This document shows positions 33,046-45,559 of a stretch of 64,000 bases of DNA, piece by piece; the first letter of the stretch is position 1, and the number at the start of each line of letters is the position of its first letter. Origin of the DNA: Costus lasius (Eukaryota > Streptophyta > Magnoliopsida > Zingiberales > Costaceae); NCBI GenBank assembly GCA_027563935.2, contig CM050449.1, positions 54,701,949-54,765,948 on the forward strand, read 5' to 3'. Both the position numbers and the translations under genes were made by a program. Under the pieces are notes generated by a model. It ran no database searches. It saw nothing but the letters and a program-made list of their open reading frames with translations, and was not told the DNA's origin.

Positions 33046-35423
33046 TGTAATACTCTAGAACAAAAAAATGTCTTACATGTTTTTGACAAAAACAAGATAT
33101 GAGATTGTAGCATGCAAACTTGTAGTGCTATTACTCTAATGATACTTGTGAATTTGTGGGTCTTGAATACTAAAGGATGAAAACCTAAAGGACATGAGTA
33201 ATCTTATGAAATAAATAAGATGAAAATGAGAAAGAAGAAAACAAGAAAATAATGGGTAAAGTTCACCTACAATTGTTGACCATGCCTATGCCACCTCATG
33301 CCATTTGATTCACCTTAAGCCTACACCTCATGCTCCTTAAGCCTACACCTCATGCTATAGGATTAACTAGAGAGAAATGTAGAAAAAAAAGTAAAAGGTA
33401 GCTTGATTCTTCGTGCATGACCTGAAGGGAAGAATAGCTAAGGAAAGGGAAGAAGAAAGGGAGAAGACTCAAGTGAAGAGTGAATTGTGGTTTCTTAGCC
33501 AAGTTCTTCTTCTTTCTTTGTATTATTTTGCCTATTGATTCCAATGGATGAGAACTTATCTTTTATTTCCTTTATGAATTCAATTTGTTTCTGATATTTA
33601 TGATTTTGGTAAATTCGGCCCTTGGAAGAATGAGCTATGCTATGTTATACAACAAGGAATCCTTATGTGCAGTAAACCTGACCTTTACCCATTCAACTTA
33701 TCATAACTTTTATTCCTGGGCCCAAATCGTGTGAAATCAGATTCTTTGTAAAGCGGACTCAAACATCTTTCATTTGCGTCAGATATTGAGTACTTTGTAA
33801 TAGATTATCGAGTGTGTAACATCAGTTCAAGCTGATCCAGAAAATCTATTTTTTACAGTTTGGACCTTTATCTAGTGAGTGCTATATGTCAAAGTTATGT
33901 GATGGTAACGATACCAAATTTTTAGTTTTATATCAAGTACGCTTCATAACCTACTCCTGGAGCCTTTATTTGCATGATTTGGATACGAAATAAAATTATG
34001 CTCGAATTTACACTAACCCTAAAAATCTGGAAATCTCATTATCCTGATTTTGACCTATTGCTATTTCATAGGTCATAACTTATTGTGTTGAGCTCCATTT
34101 TAAGTAAAACTTATTTTCTCAGAAACTAGATTCAAAATCCTTTGTTTTGACATAAATATCATATCAAATTGTTTCATATGAAGAACTTGATGTCCATGGT
34201 AAACAAGTTCCAGATTTTGGATTTTGGGTTACTTGACCCTACACTATGTACCAAATGGTCTTTTATTTGCACTCTATGGATGGATATGTCTCTTCCATTT
34301 GGCTTCCATTTGGAATTAAATATATCAACACTTGTCACTTGTTTATGAACTTTATGATTCACCTCTTTGAGGGCTGATACATATCAAGACGCCCATTTCA
34401 CCATGAATGAAATTATGTTCTATTTTGTCATGTCTCTCTTGTATGAACTTTAAGGTTCACATGTTTGAGGGTTTGATACATCTGTCAATAAACCCATTTT
34501 TGGTATGTTTCCATTTATTAATGTATGAATGCTAGTGGGAATAACATTATGAGCCTGAAAGGGAAAAGACTATGAGCTCATAAATGGGAAGAGATTGATA
34601 GTTGTGGAACAAAAAGCTACATAGAACAAAGTGCCACATTAGCAATAATGGGGGCCACCTCTTAAATCCATGGGAGCTACCTCTTGAATCCCACTATCTC
34701 TGATATGGGGAGCCATGACAGCTCCAGCCGGCATATGTTTGAGTTTCACCTTAACGAGGGTGGAATATGCTTCCAGACGTGGAAGATCTATGTTATTTAT
34801 GATTTCCCACTATGTTGTGTATGATATGTCTCTTTGGATTGATTTCTCCTTTATGTTCATTATGCTTACCATGTCACTATCATGTCTCTATTTGATGTTA
34901 TCTATGGAACCATGTGGAAATCTATTCTACATAACTTGGTATGACCCATCTTATGTTTGACATCTTCTTTACTTGTTGGGCTTTCATGCTCAACCTTTGT
35001 ATTTCTAACCCCCTTTCAGGTTAACTTATGGGCTACATGTTTTGTGGAAGATAATGGATAATTGATAGGGAAAACTTTTGAGTATTTTGGAAATGCATTA
35101 TGTTTGCATTATGTAAAGGCTATTGTACAAAGTGTGATTTATGTACAAAGTATGTTTTATATCATAGTTTGTATATGAATGTTCAAAAGATGTTCTGGTC
35201 TTGAACGATGAACTTGAGTTTTTATGATATGAGAAAGATTTTCTTCTGTAAATGAAAGTTTGGATTGTTAGTTGTTACTCCTAGGTGACTATGCTATATA
35301 AATCAAGTTTTGATATTCATGTAGAGCAGGTTTTTTTAATGAGTTGATTCTGGGTACATCTAGCAAATTTTTTTTTATATTATAATGATTTCATAAATCG
35401 AATTCTCATCTAGGGATGTTACA
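33046..35423 (+). repeat. 5' LTR of Gypsy-2
   Basis: 2378 bp. It aligns with 41278-42859 plus 44603-45361. It has an extra tandem copy of a ~22-bp CCTTAAGCCTACACCTCATG unit near 33315-33357 that the 3' LTR lacks. Several percent divergence is visible between the two. Confidence 0.92.
35295..35303 (+). promoter_or_regulatory. Candidate TATA box in Gypsy-2 LTR
   Basis: TATATAAAT about 120 bases before the LTR end, kept in the 3' LTR at 45234-45242. Position would give a short R-U5. No other promoter evidence. Confidence 0.4.
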
Positions 35424-35427
35424 ATTA

Positions 35428-35439
35428 TGGTATTAGAGC
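35428..35439 (+). other. Primer binding site, initiator tRNA-Met type (Gypsy-2)
   Basis: TGGTATTAGAGC lies 4 bases after the LTR end. It matches the common plant primer site TGGTATCAGAGC with one change. Confidence 0.85.
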
Positions 35440-35534
35440 AAAAGTTTGACGATTTTCTAGGTTTTTCTTGTAGTTGATTATGTTGATCTTTAGTGATTAA
35501 CAAAACTTCATTTGATGATTGTTAGGTAATCAAT

Positions 35535-35597
35535 ATGACAAGGTCATCACAATCTCCTAGTAATGTAAAAACGAAAACTTCCCTAGATCTTCTTTAG
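35535..35597 (+). pseudogene. Gypsy-2 gag, N-terminal piece
   Basis: ATG followed by 20 codons (MTRSSQSPSNVKTKTSLDLL) and a TAG at 35595-35597. The start resembles chromovirus Gag starts. The last residues, LDLL, resemble the FDLLGN that opens the main gag frame at 36845, so about 1.25 kb of foreign DNA seems to separate the two pieces. Confidence 0.5.
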
Positions 35598-36845
35598 GTA
35601 TGTAGCCCTCTAAGTGATGGATTTCCAGTTAAAAAGGTAGAAACTTGCAGTGAGTCTAGAGCTAGTTTTATGTAGTTTAGGCAAGGATGAAAGTTTAGAT
35701 AGATGACACCTGAGGCCCCCTTGGAAGGAGGGGGCCGAGTCCCCTTCTTGCTGCTTGTAACAACGGTTGCCGACTGGAGAGTGCGAGATGCTGGTATTTG
35801 ATCAACACCTACCGGGTTCATCCAACTTTGGTACTCAATGGTCTTCACACCAATCCTCAGCCGCAGAAGACTAGGAGCAATAGACGTGAGGAATGGATTG
35901 GTAGTTCAGCTGGAAAATTGATATGAGAATAGAGAAGGAGGGGCCTTTGGCTCACCCTCAAAGGGAACAGGAACAAGGGGCCTGCGGCTCACCCTTACAA
36001 GATCACCAAGGGGCCAGTGGCACTCCCTCAAACAAGTTCAATGCTAACGCAACAATTTTCATTCAAAAGATTTCAACTTGTGCAAGTGTAAAAATTACAT
36101 GGCTTTAAACCCTCAACACCCCAACATTAACATTACAAGAAATTAGAATTCCCCTTCTTCCTTAGCTAGCAACTGTAAGCTTTCTTGATTGGTGGCTGTG
36201 AGCGGTGGACATAAGATGAGAGATAGTTCCTTCGGCGTGTGGTTGGTATTCTGTAGTAGTAGCCGCATGCGCATGCATGTGGCTGGCAATATGAAATTAG
36301 CAAGTGCTTTTGACCATCCTTGAGCACAGATGTTGACATGTGGTTGATGATCTGGATTTGAATTCCTTAGAGTGTGGCTGGTAATTTGCATGTGGCTGTC
36401 AATCTAAATCTGGCAATCTGAATTTAACCTTCTTTGAGTACAAATGTTGATATGTGGCTTTGACTTGATAGGCTGTTGTTGAACTTGAGTTGCTCTTCTG
36501 GAATTGACGTGAAGCTGGAGGCACAAGTATAAAGCTGGGGTGAATCCGGGTGCCATGTAAGTGACAATACAGGTGTTATAACCCTAGGCTAGACACCTAC
36601 TACATTCACTACAAAATAAAAAAAGAGCTTGAAAGTAAATCCTAGGCTAAGGTCCTAATCTACAACATAACAACATTCAGCAACAAGTTTTCAAAATTGT
36701 CCCACCAACAAACAAGACCTGGTAGGACCGCAAACTACAAGTAACAAGTTAAGTTTGTAATAATGTAAACAAGTTTAAAAGGTAAGCAGAATAGTAAGAG
36801 ATATGTCTAATCATGTTGCCATCCCATAACGGTTTGGCGGCTTCT
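35598..36845. mobile_element. Probable insertion within Gypsy-2 gag
   Basis: This stretch sits between the gag start and the rest of gag. It has a different composition, including GGCCCCCTTGGAAGG-type segments near 35715 and several GTGGCTGG(T/C) phrases at 36185-36400. No coding capacity, terminal repeats or clean target duplication were found, so the class is unknown and the boundaries are approximate. Confidence 0.4.
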
Positions 36846-37780
36846 TGTTTCTCTTTGATCTCCTTGGGAATGCTCCTGCATCACCTAGTGATTCTCCAAC
36901 TCACATGGCTGGTATTTTAAAAGCTTTGGATACGATGTCTAGCATGATGCACCAACAAATGACAAGAAGTGAAAATCAAAATAATTCTATAGCATCAAGT
37001 CAACAAAGTACTGATCAGCTAGGACTAGAGAAGTTTAAAAAGTTGAATCCTCCTGCATTTGTGGCAGAAAGGTGGCTTATACAAATGGAGAAATTATTCA
37101 CTGTTACAAATTATTCTCATAGTCAAAAGGTATTATTAGCATCATTTATGTTTGAAGGTGAAGCAGAGCATTGGTGGAGAATGCTAAAATGGGTATCTGA
37201 CTCAAGGGAGGAAACCATCACATGGAATTATTTCTTAGAAAAATTCAATGAAAGATACTTTCCAGAATACATTAGAAATCAAAAGGAGATGGAATTCCTG
37301 CAGCTAATTCAAGGAAATGGTACGGTGGCACAATATGATGTTAAATTTACAGAGTTATCAAGATTTTCCCAACACATGGTTGACACTGAGGTGAAGAAGA
37401 CAAAGAGATTTGAAAGAGGTTTAAAACCAAGTATAAGAACAAGACTTTCAGCTTTGAAACTGAGAAATTATGGTGAATTAGTTGATAGAGCAACAATTGT
37501 TGAAAGAGATGTTGAAGAAATGCATGATATGAGAAATAAGAAGGGCAAAGCAAGAGAAATAGACAACAAGAGAAAGAGAGTCAATGAAGCTGAAACTAGT
37601 TATAAGAAATTTAGACCAACTACAAGTAACATGACAAGACCATCTCAAAGGCTTCATTCTTGTGCTAGTTGTGGAGGGAAACATGAGACCAAACAATGAT
37701 ATAGACTTATTGGTGCATGTTTTGCTTGTGGTAAGCAAGGACATCTAGTTAAAGACTGTCCACAGAATAAAAGGAAAGAG
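36845..37780 (+). pseudogene. Gypsy-2 Gag (capsid and zinc knuckles)
   Basis: Nucleocapsid precursor that forms the virus-like particle. The retrotransposon gag domain is clear around residues 70-200: RWLIQMEKLF, LASFMFEGEAEHWWR, TWNYFLEKFNERYFP, FLQLIQGNGTVAQYDVKFTE. A basic linker and two zinc knuckles follow: CASCGGKHETKQ and [14 protein letters not shown]. The first frame ends at a TGA (37697-37699) exactly where the last Cys of the first knuckle belongs, and the same frame continues into the second knuckle. The apparent start at 36845 follows the inserted DNA, so the true N-terminus is the piece at 35535. Confidence 0.85.
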
Positions 37781-38713
37781 TTAACATCCACAAAACTAGT
37801 AGCCCATGCTAAAGTGTATGCTATTGCTGAATCAGATGCCAAGGCTTCAAAATCAGTAGTTGAAGGTATAATTAACTTTTCAAATATAGAAGCAAAGGTC
37901 TTATTTGATCTTGACTCAAATATGTCATTTGTTTCCCCTCATGTTGCATCTCATTTGGGGAAAGAACCTAAGCAGCTTGATTTTAGATATTGTGTCTCAA
38001 CACCAGTTGGTGATTCTTTACTTGCTACTCTTGTTTATCCTTGTTGCTTAATCACAATGGGTGAATATGAATTTCCAGCAAATTTGATACTTTTAGACAT
38101 CCAAGACTATGACATTATTCTTGGTATGGACTGGCTTTCTTCATATCATGCTCTTGTAGACTATTATAACAAGATAGTCACCTTGAATCTACCTAATAAC
38201 ATCCAATATCATTTCAAGTGTGTTGCACCTGATTCTGGTCTATATCTTATTTCATCTATGCATGCTTCTAGACTTCTCATCAAAGGGTGCACATGTTATT
38301 TAGCACTGGTGAAAGAATGCCATGAACCTACTCCTAATCTGAATGTGATACCCATTGTTAAAGAATTTCTAGATGTGTTTAGAGATGATTTGCCAGGTTT
38401 ACCTCCTGATAGAGATGTTGATTTTAGTATTAGTCTCCTCCCTGGTACCATGCCAATATCTAAGACTCCATACAGAATGGCACCAACAGAGTTTGTAGAG
38501 TTGAAAAAGCAATTACAAGACTTATTAAATAAAGGCTTCATTAGACCTAGTGTCTCACCTTGGGGTGCTCCAGTGTTATTTGTGAAAAAGAAGGATGGTA
38601 CATTAAGGCTTTGCATTGATTATAGACAATTGAATCAGGTAACAATCAAGAACAAGTATCCATTACCTCGAATTGATGATTTGTTTGACCAGTTACAGGG
38701 GGCACAAGTTTAA
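37781..38713 (+). pseudogene. Gypsy-2 protease and start of reverse transcriptase
   Basis: Same frame as gag. The protease region reads [20 protein letters not shown]: the retropepsin D-S/T-G triad is replaced by D-L-D, so the active site is lost. The RT domain follows with [60 protein letters not shown] and [20 protein letters not shown]. The frame stops with TAA at 38711-38713, between GAQV and [10 protein letters not shown], and then continues unchanged. A small in-frame loss may accompany the stop, since related RTs have one more residue there. Confidence 0.85.
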
Positions 38714-40000
38714 AAAATTGATTTGAGATCTGGCTATTATCAATTGAAGATTAAGAATGAGGACATTTCAACAACAGCATTTAGAACCAGATATGGCTAT
38801 TATGAATTCTTAGTTATGCCTTTTGGGCTAACAAATGCTCCCACGATATTCATGGATCTGATGAATCGGGTATTTCATTCACTTTTAGATATATGTGTAA
38901 TTGTATTAATTGATGATATATTAGTGTATTCAAAAAGTGATCAAGAACACGAAGAGCATTTAAGGAGGGTACTACAGGTGTTAAGGGAGAATCAGTTATA
39001 CGCTAAATTAAGTAAATGTGAGTTCTGGTTGAGGAAGATAAATTTTCTAGGACATGTTATTACAAGAGAAGGGATATCAGTTGATCCACAAAAGGTAGAA
39101 GCTATTGTCAAGTGGGAAAGACCAACTAATATAGTAGAGATGAGAAGTTTCTTGGGCATGGCAGGGCATTACAGAAGATTTGTAGAAGGTTTTTCTAATA
39201 TTACAAGCCCTCTCACCAAATTGATTAGGAAGAATGTACTGTTTGAGTGGAGTGAGGACTGTGAAGAAAGTTTTCAAGAGCTAAAAAAAAGACTCACTAG
39301 TGCACCAATCCTTACTATTCCTAAAGGAAATGATGGATTTATAGTTTATACTGATGCTTCACGAAAAGGGCTTGGTTGTGTTTTGATGCAGAATGACAGA
39401 GTGATTGCTTATGCATCTAGACAGTTAAAACCTTATGTGCAGAATTATCCAACACATGACTTAGAGGTAGCTGCTATCATTTTTGCACTAAAAATTTGGA
39501 GACATTATTTGTATGGCCAGACATTTGAAATATACACTGATCACACAAGTTTGAAATATATCTTCACTCAGAAAGAGTTGAATATGAGGCAAAGAAGATG
39601 GATAGAGTTATTAAAAGATTATGACTGCACCATTCATTACCAATCAGGTAAAGCTAATGTGGTAGCAGATGCTCTAAGTAGAAAATCTTCAAACAATGTG
39701 ACAACTCTAATGGTAAATCAATGGCAGTTATTGGAAGAATTTTGTGGGTTGAAATGTAGGATTATCATGCAAAAGCCAAAAGTCATTTTTGCCTCTGTTA
39801 AAATTCAATGTGATTTTCTTCAACAAATAAAGGAAGAACAACTTCAAGATGCACTACTCAAGAGTTCTAGAGAAAAAGTTAATGATGGAGGGGGACAAAA
39901 TTTTAAAGTTAGGGGTGATGGTATATTACTGTATAGGGATAGAGTATGCATCCCAAGTGGATCTGAAATTAAAATATGCTTTTGCAAGAGGCACACAAGT
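38714..40000 (+). pseudogene. Gypsy-2 reverse transcriptase core and RNase H
   Basis: Continues the pol frame. It contains the RT core [15 protein letters not shown] and [14 protein letters not shown] (catalytic IDD), the thumb region [15 protein letters not shown] and [15 protein letters not shown], then RNase H with [44 protein letters not shown] and ADALSRKS. The copying domains look well preserved. A frame change near 39980-40000 breaks the link to integrase. Confidence 0.88.
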
Positions 40001-40515
40001 CCAAGTACTCTATACACCCAGGTAGTACTAAGATGTATAATGATTTAAAGAATTATTACTGGTGGGATGGTATGAAGAAAGATATTGCCATGTATGTTGC
40101 AAATTGTTTGACATGTCAACTGATTAAAGCTGAACACCAAAAGCCAGGTGGATTATTGCAACCCTTGGAGGTACCTGAATGGAAATGGAAAAAGATAGCT
40201 ATGGATTTTGTTCCTGGTTTTCCATTAACATCAAGGAAACAAGATGCCATATGGGTGATAGTTGATCGGTTAACTAAGTCTACACATTTCTTGCCTATTA
40301 GAATGACATACTATCTTGATAAACTCACAAGTTTATATATTAGTGAAATTATAAGACTTCATGGTGTTCTAGTTGAGATTGTATCTGATAGAGATCCAAG
40401 ATTTCTCTCTAGATTTTGGAAAAGATTACATGAAGCTTTGGGAACTAATCTTAAGTTCAGCCTCAAACAGATGGACAATCAGAAAGAACCATACAAACAC
40501 TTGAAGACTTACTAA
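39976..40515 (+). pseudogene. Gypsy-2 integrase, zinc-binding and catalytic core
   Basis: In a different frame from RT. The HHCC zinc-binding part reads [17 protein letters not shown]...CLTCQ. The core has MDFVPGFPL (first Asp) and VSDRDPRFLSRFW (second Asp). A second frame change at about 40455, just before PQTDGQSE with the catalytic Glu, ends this frame at 40513-40515. The ATG at 39976 has no biological meaning. Confidence 0.85.
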
Positions 40516-41220
40516 GAGCTTATGTCATGGAGTGGAAAGGTGAATGGGATGATGATCTCTCTCTTATTGAATTCACCTATAATAATAGTTTTCACTCAAG
40601 CATTCAAATGACACCATATGAAGCTTTATATGGAAGGAAGTGTAGGACACCCGTATGTTGGGAAGAAGTTGGTGATAGAAAGATTTTACAATCAGATATA
40701 GTGCAGGAAACAACTGATAAGATACATGTGATAAAACATAAGTTAAAAGCCGCACAAAGTCCTCAAAAAAGTTATGCTGATCATAGAAGAAAGGACATAG
40801 AATATCAAATTGGGGACCATGTATTCCTAAAGATTTTTCCTTTTGAAGGTGTTATACGATTTGGGAAGAATGTCAAATTGAGCCCAAGATTCATTGGTCC
40901 TTTTGAGATTCTTGAAAAGATTGGTCCTGTTGCTTATCGACTTACTTTGCCACCATCCTTAGCTAATGTTCATAATGTATTTCATGTTTTAATGCTCAAA
41001 AAGTATCATTATGATCCTTCCCACATACTTGATTACAAGCCTATTCCGATTGATCAAGATCTATCCTACATTGAAAGACCCATAAAAATTATAGATAGAA
41101 AAGAGAAGATTTTAAGAAACTAGGTTATACCACTTGTGAAAGTCATTTGGCAACATCATTCTATTGAACAACCAACATGGGAGGTGGAATAGGAAATGAA
41201 AAGAGCACACCCACACCTTT
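40456..41220 (+). pseudogene. Gypsy-2 integrase C-terminal part with chromodomain-like tail
   Basis: Third frame. It begins at the PQTDGQSERTIQTLEDLLRA segment and continues with WDDDLSLIEFTYNNSFHSSI, PYEALYGRKCRTPVCW, the GPF/Y module LSPRFIGPFEILEKIGPVAY and VHNVFHVLMLKKY. After a TAG at 41121-41123 the same frame reads VIPLVKVIWQHHSIEQPTWE and ...HPHLF, the degenerate chromodomain end of Tekay/Del chromoviruses. That domain would direct integration towards heterochromatin, by analogy with the family. Confidence 0.85.
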
Positions 41221-41264
41221 TTGATATTTCAGGTATGACAATTTTAGTGGACTAAAGTTTCTTT

Positions 41265-41277
41265 AAGGGAGGGAGAA
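41265..41277 (+). other. Polypurine tract of Gypsy-2
   Basis: AAGGGAGGGAGAA directly precedes the TG of the 3' LTR, as expected for the plus-strand primer. Confidence 0.9.
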
Positions 41278-44200
41278 TGTAATACTCTAGAACAAAAAAA
41301 ATGTCTCACATGTTTTTGACAAAAACAAGATATGAGATTGTAGCATGCAAACTTGTAGTGCTATTACTCTAATGGTACTTGTGAATTTGTGGGTCTTGAA
41401 TACTAAAGGATGAAAACCTAAAGGACATGAGTAATCTTATGGAATAAATAAGATGAAAATGAGAAAGAAGAAAATAAGAAAATAATGGGTAAAGTTCACC
41501 TACAATTGTTGACCATGCCTATGCCACCTCATGCCATTTGATTCACCTTAAGCCTACACCTCATGCTATAGGATTAACTAGAGAGAAATGGAGAAAAAAA
41601 GTAAAAGGTAGCTTGATTCTTCGTGCATGACCTGAAGGGAAGAATAGCTAAGGAAAGGGAAGAAGAAGAAAGGGAGAAGACTCAAGTGAAGAGTGAATTG
41701 TGGTTTCTTAGGCAATTTCTTCTTCTATCTTTGTATTATTTTGCCTGTTGATTCCAATGGATGAGAACTTATCTTTTATTTCCTTTATGAATTCAATTTG
41801 TTTCTGAAATTTATGATTTTGGTAAATTCGGCCCTTGGAAGAATGAGCTATGCTATGTTATACAACAAGGAATCCTTATGCACAGTAAACCTGACTTTTA
41901 CCCATTCAACTTATCATAACTTTTGATTCCCGGGCCCAAATCGCGTGAAATTAGATTCTTTGTAAAGAAGGCTCAAACATCTTTCAGTTGAGTCAGATAT
42001 TAAGTACTTTGGAATAGATTATCGAGTGTGTAACATCAGTTCAAGCCGATCCAGTAAATCTATTTTTACAGTTTGGTCCTTTATCTAGTGAGTGCTATAT
42101 GTCCAAGTTATGTGATAGTAACGATACCAAATTTTTAGTTTTATATCAAGTACGCTTCATAACCTACTCCTGGAGCCTTTATTTGCATGATTTGGATACG
42201 AAATGAAATTATGCTCGAATTTACACTTAACCCTAAAATTCTGGAAATCTCATTATCCTAATTTGACCTATTGCTATTTCATAGGTCATAACTTATTGTG
42301 TTGAGCTCCATTTTAAGTAAAACTTATTTTCTCAGAAACTAGGTTCAAAATTCTTTGTTTTGACATAAATATCATATCAAATGGTATCATATGAAGAACT
42401 TGATGTCCATGGCAAACAAGCTCCAGATTTTGGATTTTGGGTTACTTGACCCTACACTATGTACCAAATGGTCTTTTATTTGCACTCAATGAATAGATAT
42501 GTCTCTTCCATTTGGCTTCCATTTGGAATCGAATATATCAGCACTTGTCACTTGTGTATAAACTTTATGATTCACCTCTTTGAGGGCTGATACATATCAA
42601 GAAGCCCATTTTATCATGAATGAAAGTATGTTCTTTTTTGTCATGTCTCTCATGTATGAACTTTAAGGTTCGCATGTTTGAGGGTTTGATACATCTATCA
42701 ATAAACCTATTTTTGGTATGTTTCCATTTATTAATGTATGAATGCTAGCGGGAATAACATTATGAGCCCGAAAGGGAAAAGACTATGAGCCCATAAATGG
42801 GAAGAGATTGATAGTTGTGGAACAAAGTGCCACATTAGCAATAATGGGGGCCACCTCTTTGAAGAAACCCCTTTCAAGAGGGGGGCCGAAACTTGTAGAA
42901 AACCCCTTTCAAGAGGGGAGCCGAAACCCTGATTGTGGCGCACATATAGAGTTTTGCAAGCGGAAGATAGGGCTTCATGGGATCGCAATCATAAAAGCAT
43001 ATGATCAACTTGTATAAGAGGAATAGATCTAAAAGATCATACCAATGCCATCGATTTGATGATGCCTTGGAAGCAAAGGTTCAAGTGCTCCTTCTCCAAA
43101 GGTGACGCACACAACCGATGACGATAGCTTGCTCTTTGAGTCCTTTGTGCTAGCAAAAGCACTTCAAAGAATCCTTGTCGCGTGAGGGTGTTTTGAGATG
43201 AAGCTTGGCGAGAGTAACCTTCTTCTTCTCCTCCTTCTCGTCCGAATCCTTTCGCCCCCAAAGAGGAACGTTGAGAAGAGAAGAGTGAAGTCGAGCGTTC
43301 AAAACGCTTTGGCGTTAAGGTGAAGTGACCTTCATTACATTCCATAAATGGAAGATATGAAGCCATGCGCCACAACCAAACCAAAAACGCCTAACGCCTT
43401 GAACCAAGCGTTCACCCTTTGTGAACCGGTTCAAGCCACTTTAATCCACTTCAATTTGGTTCAAGAACCAAATTAAACCAGCCCAAGCCATGGTCTAGAT
43501 CTCACTCTGAACCAAAGGGTTCAAGATCTAACCGTTCATCTCTTGATGCTCTTGATCTCACCGATCTAGCATCAACTCTCTCGATCGAAGCTTACCGATC
43601 TCAAGCCCCAATCAATCAAACATGATCAGACCAGATCTCACTTACAATCAGAGTCTCTATCCCTTTAAACTGAACCTAAACAATTCAGTCCACACGATCT
43701 GACTTAAGTAAGCCATATCACCAAATTGTGCGACCCTGAGGGTTTCCTTTAAATGTCGGTAACGATAACTCACGTTATCACGATCAGTGAGGGGTATCTA
43801 GCAACACATCACTGTCTCCCGATATAAAGGAAAGAGTCTTCCAAGACTACACCCAAACCACAGCACAAGCGTGAATCAACTCACTAGGCATTACATGTTT
43901 CCTTTGCCACTGGATGTTCTTATTGGACAAGCCTGTCAAGCTTGTAACTCCAATATGATGAGCATGATTAGATCAGATGAGCATAGTCACCTGGGTATGG
44001 CCATACACTTTCTCAATCATCTCATCTAGGGGGCCCCTATAGAACACCACACTCCTTCAACAAGGAGACGGCAATCCTCTATCTATCACTAGTGCCCTAA
44101 CCTGACTCATGATCATTATCCAAGATAGTCTATAACCATTATGTTTCAAATGATATTGAACTACCTCAAAACAATGACAATCATCATTTAGAAACACAAG

Positions 44201-45361
44201 TGATCTCAAGTCAGAGGACATGTGCCACTTGTTGCAATCAAGGATCATTCACATTGTGACAAGCAATTGAATGTCCTAGTAGGGTCTGTCCAGTACATCC
44301 AATGTACCCATGAGTCTACATCTTATTCCATGCTCGAAGCATCCTATAAGATTAGAACACATATTAGTCTCAATCATATCAAGGCTGTCTCATGTTCACC
44401 AAGATATATCGACTAAGGACATTTAGCATGTCAGCCTAGCTGAACAGCTTTGAGACATTATTCAGTAATACACTTATTACAGCAGACAAGGTAACAACCT
44501 GAATAATAACCATGCCTTTATAAACACAAGAGTTTATTACATGATACTGATACAATCCCAAGGCCTCAAACATTAGCCTTAAGGGCATACCCCAACACTC
44601 TTGAATCCATGGGAGCCACCTCTTGAATCTCACTATCTCTGATATGGGGAGCCATGATAGCTCCAGCCGGCATATGTTTGAGTTTCACCTTGACGAGGGT
44701 GGAATATGCTTCCAGACGTGGAAGATCTATGTTATTTATGATTTTCCACTATGTTGTGTATGATATGTCTCTTTGGATTGATTTCTTCTTTATGTTCATT
44801 GTGCTTACCATGTCACTATCATGTCTCTATTTGATGTTACATATGGAACCATGTGGAGATCTATTCTACATAATTTGGTATGACCCATCTTAAGTTTGGC
44901 ATCTTCTTTACTTGCTGGGCTTTCATGCTCAACCTTTGTATTTTTTACCCTTTTTCAGGTTAACTTATGGGCTACATGTTTTATGGAAGATAATGGATAA
45001 TTGATGGGGAAAACTTTTGAGTATTTTGGAAATGCATTATTTATGCATTATGTAAAGGCTATTGTACAAAGTGTGATTTATGTACAAAGTATATTTTATA
45101 TCATAGTTTGTATATGAATGTTCAAAAGATGTTCTGGTCTTGAACGATGAACTTGAGTTTTTATGATATGAGAAAGATTTTCTTCTGTAAATGAAAGTTT
45201 GGATTGTTAGTTGTTACTCCTAGGTGACTATGCTATATAAATCAAGTTTTGATATTCATGTAGAGCAGGTTTTTTTTATGAGTTGATTCTGGGTACATCT
45301 AGCAAAATTTTTTTATATTATAATGATTTCATAGATCAAATTCTCATATAGGGATGTGACA
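41278..45361 (+). repeat. 3' LTR of Gypsy-2, split by a solo copia LTR
   Basis: 41278-42859 and 44603-45361 together match the 5' LTR; the foreign block 42860-44602 interrupts it between CCACCTCTT and GAATCCATGGG. It ends GATGTGACA and is followed by the GAGGA duplication. Confidence 0.92.
42860..44597 (-). repeat. Solo LTR of a Copia-A relative, reverse orientation
   Basis: 1738 bp with TG...CA ends, flanked by CTCTT at 42855-42859 and 44598-44602. Its right end TAAGGGCATACCCCAACA is the reverse complement of the Copia-A LTR start, and long inner segments match that LTR in reverse. It is more diverged than the two Copia-A LTRs are from each other, and its left end carries two ACCCCTTTCAAGAGGGG-containing tandem copies (42866-42927) absent there. 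Target duplication with no internal region points to LTR-LTR recombination. Confidence 0.9.
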
Positions 45362-45559
45362 GAGGAAGCGCTAAAGAGAGAAGAGGAGTATGGCTGCAAG
45401 CAGAGGGGAGCTCTTCCACTTGCACCAAGGGTGAAGATGAAGGCTTCTTCTTGTTCCTTTCTCTCCCCAATCACAAGGAGGCGCCACCACAAGGAGGAAG
45501 CCGGTGGCGGCTCTTTATGCTTAGCGGCTAGGGCTTTGTTTAGAAGCTTGGGTGGCTAG
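45362..45559 (-). repeat. Copia family C LTR, reverse orientation, part 2
   Basis: Lies between the Gypsy-2 and Copia-B insertions and joins 33045 to 63667 once both insertions are ignored. Its content (GGCGCCACC, AGCCGGTGGCGG, TAGGGCTTTG) corresponds, in reverse complement, to the gene-like 5' part of the LTR at 8640-8830. Confidence 0.55.

Larger units (their letters stand above)
33046..45361 (+). mobile_element. Gypsy-2: chromovirus (Tekay/Del-like) LTR retrotransposon
   Basis: LTRs of about 2.4 kb begin TGTAATACTC and end GATGT(T/G)ACA, inside a GAGGA target duplication. In order: 5' LTR, initiator-tRNA-Met-type primer site, gag with zinc knuckles, protease, RT, RNase H, integrase, a chromodomain-like tail, purine tract and 3' LTR. 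Pol order with integrase last and a chromodomain-like C-terminus identifies a Ty3/gypsy chromovirus; the long LTRs fit the Tekay/Del lineage. The coding region has stops and frameshifts, gag holds an insertion and the 3' LTR contains a solo copia LTR, so the element is inactive. Confidence 0.9.
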
